Assembly: GCA_017476705.1 (NCBI GenBank)
Contig: JAFUZI010000084.1
Location: 1-10,126, forward strand
Direction of reading: 5' to 3'
Length of the DNA stretch: 10,126 nucleotides
From: Bacilli bacterium
GTDB lineage: Bacteria; Bacillota_I; Bacilli_A; RF39; UBA660
In this document: piece after piece, positions 6,118 through 10,126 of the stretch
How the letters are laid out: every line of letters begins with the position of its first letter
Position numbering within the stretch: position 1 is the stretch's first letter
The notes under the pieces: model-generated
The model's input: only the letters and a program-made list of their open reading frames with translations
What the model was told of the DNA's origin: nothing
Databases searched by the model: none
Made by a program: the position numbers and the translations under genes

Positions 6118-6652
6118 ATTTTAATTCTTCAGTTATACTAGCTTCCCCTTCTAAGTAACTAGTAACCTTATGATCAACTACTTTTATTAGAGTAGGACCA
6201 TTAATTTTAAAATCAGCAGAAGTCTCTACATTTTTATTTGACTCTTCACTAGTAGCATATTTCTTATTAAATGAATTACCCATATTAACTGTATATATTT
6301 TATTTCCTCGTCCTTTATAATCTTCAACTAATGTCTCATATACAGATTTAACATCTTCATTACTCTCATCATAGAAAATAACATAATATTCTCCATCACT
6401 CATATTTAAAGCTCTACCAACAATAGTTTTATCTTCACTAATTACAACTTCTTCAGCCTTTTCATCTTTTTTATCAGTATCTTTATCAGTTAAAAATATA
6501 GTTAATAAATAGAAACAACAGAAGAATGAAATAACTCCTAACACTACAAATAGTTTTCCCCAAACATCTCCTAAAAAAGAATCATCTTCTATTAATATGT
6601 TTTTTTCAACGTTTTTTTCTTTATTCTTTTTTATTCTTTTTTTGTTTGCCAT
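6116..6652 (-). CDS. Membrane-anchored thioredoxin-fold-like protein lacking a CXXC
   Basis: This 178-residue protein has a highly basic N-terminus (KKRIKKNKEK), one membrane helix (about 31-56) and an outward-facing domain of about 110 residues. The domain reads like a thioredoxin fold: a strand YYVIFYDES, a helix, a strand KIYTVNM, then INGPTLIKV with a Gly-Pro-Thr like the cis-proline loop, and a final strand and helix ending GEASITEEL. Where a redox enzyme has CXXC after the first strand, this has DESNED, so it is probably not a disulfide oxidoreductase. Two cysteines lie only in the membrane helix. ATG 6652 is chosen because AGGTGA is 5 nt before it; GTG 6661 lies within that site. It has its own promoter and a terminator. 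I do not know its function. Confidence 0.65.
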   Translation of the reverse strand: MANKKRIKKNKEKNVEKNILIEDDSFLGDVWGKLFVVLGVISFFCCFYLLTIFLTDKDTDKKDEKAEEVVISEDKTIVGRALNMSDGEYYVIFYDESNEDVKSVYETLVEDYKGRGNKIYTVNMGNSFNKKYATSEESNKNVETSADFKINGPTLIKVVDHKVTSYLEGEASITEELK

Positions 6653-6657
6653 AAAAA

Positions 6658-6699
6658 TCACCTAAAATGATTATACCACGTTATAAAGAGATAAGTAAA
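6658..6699 (-). promoter_or_regulatory. Promoter and ribosome binding site of the Trx-like gene
   Basis: TATAAT (6675-6670) is preceded by TGG, an extended -10, and by TTTACT (6699-6694) at 18 bp. Six nt after the -10 comes AGGTGA (6663-6658), then 5 nt and the ATG. The transcript would start at about 6663, with a leader of about 11 nt. The layout is nearly identical to that of fhs. Confidence 0.6.
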
Positions 6700-6708
6700 A
6701 CAAAATAG

Positions 6709-7695
6709 TTATTTTATCGCAATTACTCCAGTAATAGATTGAGCTATTTCAACAAGTTCTTCACCACTCATAACATCACTAACAATATAATAGTCAACTC
6801 CACCACTAGTCCAAGATATTGAATTATCAGTCATAACTCCAAAAGTATCCATCAACATAAATGGCTCACCAGAAGTTGGCACAACAGTAAAATCATTAAA
6901 TACTTCAGCCGTTTCTTCTACAAGCAAGAAAGATTTTTCACCATCATAACTCATAATTACCCTTTGACCATTACTCTTATCAATCTTTTCCTCATCTACT
7001 AATTTAGTACCATTCGGTAAAAACATTGGATAAATAATATCATCTAAATTTCCAGTAGTTTTTTCAGTATCTTCATTTTTCTTAACTACAGAATCTAAAT
7101 TAAAATCATTTTTATCAAACTTAGGATTATAATCAACTTTATTAAAAATCATACTCATACAATCTACATCATTATCATCATAAACAGTTGCTTTTAAAGG
7201 TTTAAAACTATTATTAAATACAAATCTTTGTTTAACAAGCCTACTATTATTAGGATAATTAACTTTACTATCAATAAAATATCTACCATTTACTTTTTTA
7301 AATTTCCAATCTTTATCAGCTTTAATATCTCTTAAAACAGTATCTAATAAATAAATCTGTGAATTATTATAAGGCCATTCACTTTGAAATTTAAAGCTTT
7401 TATTTAGTGCTGGAGTTAATACATAAACACCATCATCATTTTTTAAAATTATCTGCGTATGATCATTACTAGTATTAGTTAATGTAACTTTATAATTATC
7501 ATCCTTTTTATATAAAACTTTAACTTTATATTTATATACATCATCATTATTATGAACAGTAAGTATACCATCTAGTTTATAACCACTGCCATTCTTAATC
7601 TTTTTTGATAAAGAAGAAATAAAACTACTCTTGTTTATATTTACACAACCAGTAAGTATAAAACATATGATAAACACAACTATTATTTTTTTCAT
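6709..7695 (-). CDS. Lipoprotein with LolA-like fold (YdcC/GerS-type)
   Basis: A secreted lipoprotein of 328 residues. The signal peptide ends in the lipobox LTGC, with Cys17 as the lipidated residue. The body contains a LolA/RseB-like beta-strand region (about 30-190, with tracts such as YKYKVKVLY, YKVTLTN, GVYVLTP and RYFIDSKV). A second domain starting at IIYPMFLPNG (about 215) resembles the tail of YdcC/GerS lipoproteins of Firmicutes. In spore formers such proteins relate to the spore envelope; there is nothing here to show sporulation, so the role is unassigned. ATG 7695 is preferred over ATG 7707 because GAGGTGG (7705-7699) directly precedes it. It lies 72 bp downstream of the cdaR stop, beyond a terminator, and 56 bp before the Trx-like gene. 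Family assignment rests on overall pattern, not on a decisive motif. Confidence 0.7.
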   Translation of the reverse strand: MKKIIVVFIICFILTGCVNINKSSFISSLSKKIKNGSGYKLDGILTVHNNDDVYKYKVKVLYKKDDNYKVTLTNTSNDHTQIILKNDDGVYVLTPALNKSFKFQSEWPYNNSQIYLLDTVLRDIKADKDWKFKKVNGRYFIDSKVNYPNNSRLVKQRFVFNNSFKPLKATVYDDNDVDCMSMIFNKVDYNPKFDKNDFNLDSVVKKNEDTEKTTGNLDDIIYPMFLPNGTKLVDEEKIDKSNGQRVIMSYDGEKSFLLVEETAEVFNDFTVVPTSGEPFMLMDTFGVMTDNSISWTSGGVDYYIVSDVMSGEELVEIAQSITGVIAIK

Positions 7696-7747
7696 AATCC
7701 ACCTCATCTATTAAAAGATATGAAAAAAAAATAAAAAAAGAACAAAA

Positions 7748-7772
7748 AAAAGAAAGCTAAATGCTTTCTTTT
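7748..7772 (-). terminator. Terminator of the cdaA-cdaR operon
   Basis: On the minus strand AAAAGAAAGC (7772-7763), loop ATTTA and GCTTTCTTTT (7757-7748) form a perfect 10-bp stem followed by more T's. The AA of the cdaR TAA stop (7773-7771) begins the first arm. Confidence 0.88.
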
Positions 7773-9138
7773 ATGAAACTGCACTAATTTTTACCTTAAT
7801 CTTCTTTGTCTTTGAAGAATATGATAACTTCAAGTCATTTCCAGTAACTTTAACTTCAACGTCATATTCACCAACGCCTAAGTCTTTCAAATCAACATAT
7901 GCTTTGATATCAGATGCTTGAATATTTTTAATAGCATCATCACTACCTTGAACTACAACAGTTACCGCACGAGAAGCAGTATCAAGTGCTTGTACTTTTA
8001 ATCCTGCTCCTATATTTTCAGCAGACACAGATATATTTTCAAATTCCTTACTTGCACTATTATCAATTATAACTTTTACATTTAATGTCTTAGAACTTAA
8101 TTCAGTAATTCCTTTAGGTTTCTTTAATGTTACATTATATTCCTTATTACTTTCAAGACCCTTAACATCAATTTCAACTTCTAACTGATCTATTGCATCT
8201 ATTGCAGCTTGTTCACCATAAACAGTAATCTTAGTTAAGTTAGCATCCATAGATTTTATAGATTTTCCAAATGCTAATTCACCTTTTGGAACAACCTTAA
8301 TTGGGATTTCTTTACTTGGTGATGTAATAGTTACATTGGCTGCTACCGTTTTTGGAACAATCTCAACATCAACTATTTTTCCATCATTATCATAAGCAAC
8401 AAGTGGAATATCTTTTACAGTGATATCTCCTGCTCCAGGATTAGGAATACTATTAACATCTAATAATGCCTTAACACTAGCAACCTTATCTAATTTGTAT
8501 TGAGCACCCTTAATAATAACATCATTACGGTCAATAGCAACATTACTTATATATAACTTAGTATCTAAATTTTCTTGGTGTAATATATCATAAGTTAAAG
8601 ATCTTGTTTCACTTACTTTCTCATAAATAGTAACAGTTACTTGAGAAGGATCTAACTTATAATCAAGTGATTTCAATCTTTGAGTATACTTTAAAGTAAC
8701 TTTATGATTCCCTGGTTTTAATCCAGTTAAATCAACACTAACTCCCTTAGATGGAGCTTGTTTAGCCAAGAAGATATGTCTTCTTTGACCAATTAATGTA
8801 ATATCAACATCTTTTGGTAATCCTTCAACAACATAAGATTCTTCATTATAAACCGCAGTAACTGGTTGATTATAAAGAATCTCAGCATATTGATCAATCA
8901 TAATATTAGACTCCTGATCAATAACAATAAAAACTCCAAAAGCTAATAATAAACTAACTACTAATAAAGTTGATTTCTTTCCTGCTATACTATCAAATCT
9001 CTTCGCAATGTATTTACCTAAATCCATTAGTTTCAAGATTAACTTTGTAAGAGGAATAATAACCCACTTATCTAAAAACTTTCCTAAATAGTGAAAAAAT
9101 CCATATATTATCTTACCTATCTTCTTCATATATTTCAT
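7771..9138 (-). CDS. cdaR: CdaA regulatory protein CdaR (YbbR-domain protein)
   Basis: CdaR binds and regulates the diadenylate cyclase CdaA at the membrane. The protein is about 455 residues. It has a single membrane helix (about 56-74) followed by four YbbR domains outside the cell: from VYNEESYVVEGLP near 92, a second near 185, a third at ITSPSKEIPIKV near 275, and a fourth at FENISV near 365. The third shows the conserved ITVYG strand. The roughly 55-residue stretch before the membrane helix is unusual beside B. subtilis CdaR, which starts close to its helix; it is rich in Lys, aromatic and Leu/Ile residues and looks amphipathic. ATG 9138 has AGGTG 5 nt upstream; ATG 9129, 9 nt after GAGG, is also possible. 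It overlaps cdaA by 26 nt, so the two are cotranslated. Confidence 0.93.
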   Translation of the reverse strand: MKYMKKIGKIIYGFFHYLGKFLDKWVIIPLTKLILKLMDLGKYIAKRFDSIAGKKSTLLVVSLLLAFGVFIVIDQESNIMIDQYAEILYNQPVTAVYNEESYVVEGLPKDVDITLIGQRRHIFLAKQAPSKGVSVDLTGLKPGNHKVTLKYTQRLKSLDYKLDPSQVTVTIYEKVSETRSLTYDILHQENLDTKLYISNVAIDRNDVIIKGAQYKLDKVASVKALLDVNSIPNPGAGDITVKDIPLVAYDNDGKIVDVEIVPKTVAANVTITSPSKEIPIKVVPKGELAFGKSIKSMDANLTKITVYGEQAAIDAIDQLEVEIDVKGLESNKEYNVTLKKPKGITELSSKTLNVKVIIDNSASKEFENISVSAENIGAGLKVQALDTASRAVTVVVQGSDDAIKNIQASDIKAYVDLKDLGVGEYDVEVKVTGNDLKLSYSSKTKKIKVKISAVS

Positions 9139-9943
9139 CCTCACCTACTTCTTCTTCATAATCTGCTTCTTGTTTAGGTTTTAACTCATCAATCAATAGC
9201 ATACGAACATCATCAAGAGTTAAATTATAAAGCATCTCACCCTTTAAAGCAATTGAGACTCTTCCAGTTTCTTCAGAAACAACAATACATATAGCATCAG
9301 TTTCTTCAGCTAAACCTAAAGCAGCTCTATGACGTGTACCTAATCTTCGATTTAACTTAGAACTATTACTTGTTGGGAAAACAGCTCCGGCACAAGTAAT
9401 TCTATCACCTTGAATAATAACACCACCATCATGTAATGGATTACCTTCATAGAAAATCGCAATCAATAAGTCACTTGATAAATCTGCATATAACTTTTTA
9501 GCTTTATCAATATAATTACCTAAACTAATATCTCTTTCAATTACAATTAATGCCCCAATTCTTTCTTTTCTTAAATAATCAATTGCATTAATCATCTCAT
9601 AAACTAATCTTTCTCTCTCATCAACAGTAAGAACCTTATGTCTTCCTAAAAGCTTACTTCTACCTAATTGTTCAAGAATAGTTCTAATCTCAGGTTGAAA
9701 TATAATAATTAACGCAACTGGTCCCCATTGAATAATATAATCTAGTAAATATCCTACAGTAATAAAACCTAACCAATCACTAATAATCTTTAATATAATT
9801 ACAAAAGCTACACCCTTAAAAATTAAAGAAAGCTTAACATTATTTTTAATATTTTTTAATATATAGTAAAAGATAAACCAAACTAATGATATATCTACAA
9901 TTTTTCTTGCCATTGATAATAAATCTGCAAATGTAATTGACAT
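9113..9943 (-). CDS. cdaA: Diadenylate cyclase CdaA (c-di-AMP synthase)
   Basis: CdaA condenses two ATP into c-di-AMP, which governs potassium, osmolyte and cell-wall homeostasis in Firmicutes. The protein is 276 residues, close to B. subtilis CdaA (273). Three membrane helices occupy about 16-83. The cytosolic DisA_N catalytic domain has LHDGG at about 170-174, where most CdaA proteins have DGA, and GTRHRA with the RHR motif at about 204-206, then the IVVSEETG strand. The C-terminus is very acidic (EEEVGEDEIYEED). ATG 9943 is chosen because GGAG (9955-9952) lies 8 nt upstream; a GTG at 9979 lacks a site. It is the first gene of an operon with cdaR. Confidence 0.96.
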   Translation of the reverse strand: MSITFADLLSMARKIVDISLVWFIFYYILKNIKNNVKLSLIFKGVAFVIILKIISDWLGFITVGYLLDYIIQWGPVALIIIFQPEIRTILEQLGRSKLLGRHKVLTVDERERLVYEMINAIDYLRKERIGALIVIERDISLGNYIDKAKKLYADLSSDLLIAIFYEGNPLHDGGVIIQGDRITCAGAVFPTSNSSKLNRRLGTRHRAALGLAEETDAICIVVSEETGRVSIALKGEMLYNLTLDDVRMLLIDELKPKQEADYEEEVGEDEIYEEDR

Positions 9944-9960
9944 GACATCATCTCCTAACA

Positions 9961-9983
9961 GTATGCATCTTTCATGCACATAC
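9961..9983 (-). promoter_or_regulatory. Hairpin at the 5' end of the cdaA leader
   Basis: On the minus strand GTATGTGCAT (9983-9974), loop GAAAG and ATGCATAC (9968-9961) form a stem with a 2-nt bulge. It would begin only a few nt after the predicted start of transcription and end 5 nt before the Shine-Dalgarno region. A role in mRNA stability or translation is inference. Confidence 0.35.
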
Positions 9984-9992
9984 CTATTATAT

Positions 9993-10021
9993 ATGATATC
10001 ATTTATATTCCTTTTTTACAA
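9993..10021 (-). promoter_or_regulatory. Promoter of cdaA-cdaR
   Basis: TTGTAA (10021-10016), a 17-bp spacer and TATCAT (9998-9993) with TGA just before the -10 form a good sigma-A promoter. It lies between the terminator of the preceding gene and cdaA, so transcription would begin at about 9986 with a leader of about 43 nt. Confidence 0.6.
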
Positions 10022-10035
10022 CCTCAAACAAAAAT

Positions 10036-10059
10036 AAAAAGGATTTAAAAATCCTTTTT
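10036..10059 (-). terminator. Terminator of the partial gene at the window end
   Basis: On the minus strand AAAAAGGATT (10059-10050), loop TTTA and AATCCTTTTT (10045-10036) form a perfect 10-bp stem followed by ATTTTTG. The stop codon of the partial gene (10047-10045) lies across the loop and the second arm. Confidence 0.85.
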
Positions 10060-10126
10060 TAATACTTTATGACCATGACCACCTTTTTTATAATCATAGT
10101 CTTTATCAATTTCTAAATCATAATCA
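10045..10126 (-). CDS. Unidentified protein, C-terminal 26 residues only (partial)
   Basis: The minus strand is open from the window edge to a TAA at 10047-10045 and reads an acidic stretch (DYDLEIDKDYDY), then KKGGHGHKVLKKDF. A coding reading is supported by its position directly ahead of a strong terminator that overlaps the stop, the same layout as the other genes here. The GGHGH cluster could bind a metal, but 26 residues are too few to name a family. Confidence 0.6.
   Translation of the reverse strand, partial: DYDLEIDKDYDYKKGGHGHKVLKKDF

Noticed and set aside
6700..6717. Possible terminator after the LolA-like lipoprotein gene
   Set aside because: The only symmetry is AAAATA/TATTTT with a 2-nt loop, or 5 A/T pairs with a 4-nt loop; too weak to call.
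7715..7745. Promoter for the lipoprotein gene (TTGTTC and TATCTT on the minus strand)
   Set aside because: The spacer would be 19 bp and the region is almost pure T, so matches are expected by chance. A promoter probably exists here because a terminator precedes it, but I cannot place it.
1..10126. CRISPR arrays, tRNA or rRNA genes
   Set aside because: No regularly spaced repeats, no cloverleaf-like segments and no rRNA-like stretches were recognised; nearly all sequence is accounted for by coding regions.

Overview
The window comes from a strongly A+T-rich, low-GC Gram-positive bacterium. I infer an uncultured gut member of the Bacilli or the Mollicutes-like lineages that keep a cell envelope. 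The grounds are the cdaA-cdaR pair, a sortase with a sorting-signal substrate, a lipobox lipoprotein, strong GGAGG-type ribosome binding sites and compact genes with hairpin terminators. All visible stops are TAA or TAG, and nothing suggests a changed genetic code.

Layout. Positions 1-1005 are the right-hand part of an IS3-family (IS150-type) insertion sequence: the tail of orfA, an A7 slippery site, a complete orfB with a DDE triad, and the right inverted repeat. Its end lies 19 bp from the stop of fhs (formate-tetrahydrofolate ligase, minus strand, about 1025-2635), apparently inside what was the fhs terminator. A divergent 110-bp gap follows. Then comes a plus-strand two-gene cassette: a secreted thioester-domain/Cna_B surface protein (2758-4242) and a small sortase (4236-4757). 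From there to the window end everything is on the minus strand. In order of coordinates these are an S41 processing protease (4744-6036), a membrane-anchored thioredoxin-fold protein without a CXXC (6116-6652), a LolA-like lipoprotein (6709-7695), cdaR (7771-9138), cdaA (9113-9943), and the last 26 codons of an unidentified gene (10045-10126).

How the genes work together. CdaA makes the second messenger c-di-AMP and CdaR is its membrane-anchored extracytoplasmic partner; they overlap and form one transcription unit closed by a terminator, without glmM behind it. The thioester protein is probably anchored to the wall by the sortase it overlaps, giving a self-contained covalent adhesin module. 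The lipoprotein, the Trx-like protein and the S41 protease are three further envelope proteins that face outward, but each seems to be its own or a short transcription unit. Fhs is housekeeping one-carbon metabolism.

The most unusual points are the start region of the thioester protein (a perfect Shine-Dalgarno followed only by ATT/ATA codons, with a 9-nt anti-Shine-Dalgarno upstream), its sorting signal without a basic tail, the Gln in place of the expected catalytic Arg in the sortase, the IS that seems to have split a terminator, and a repeated style in which stop codons sit inside terminator hairpins.
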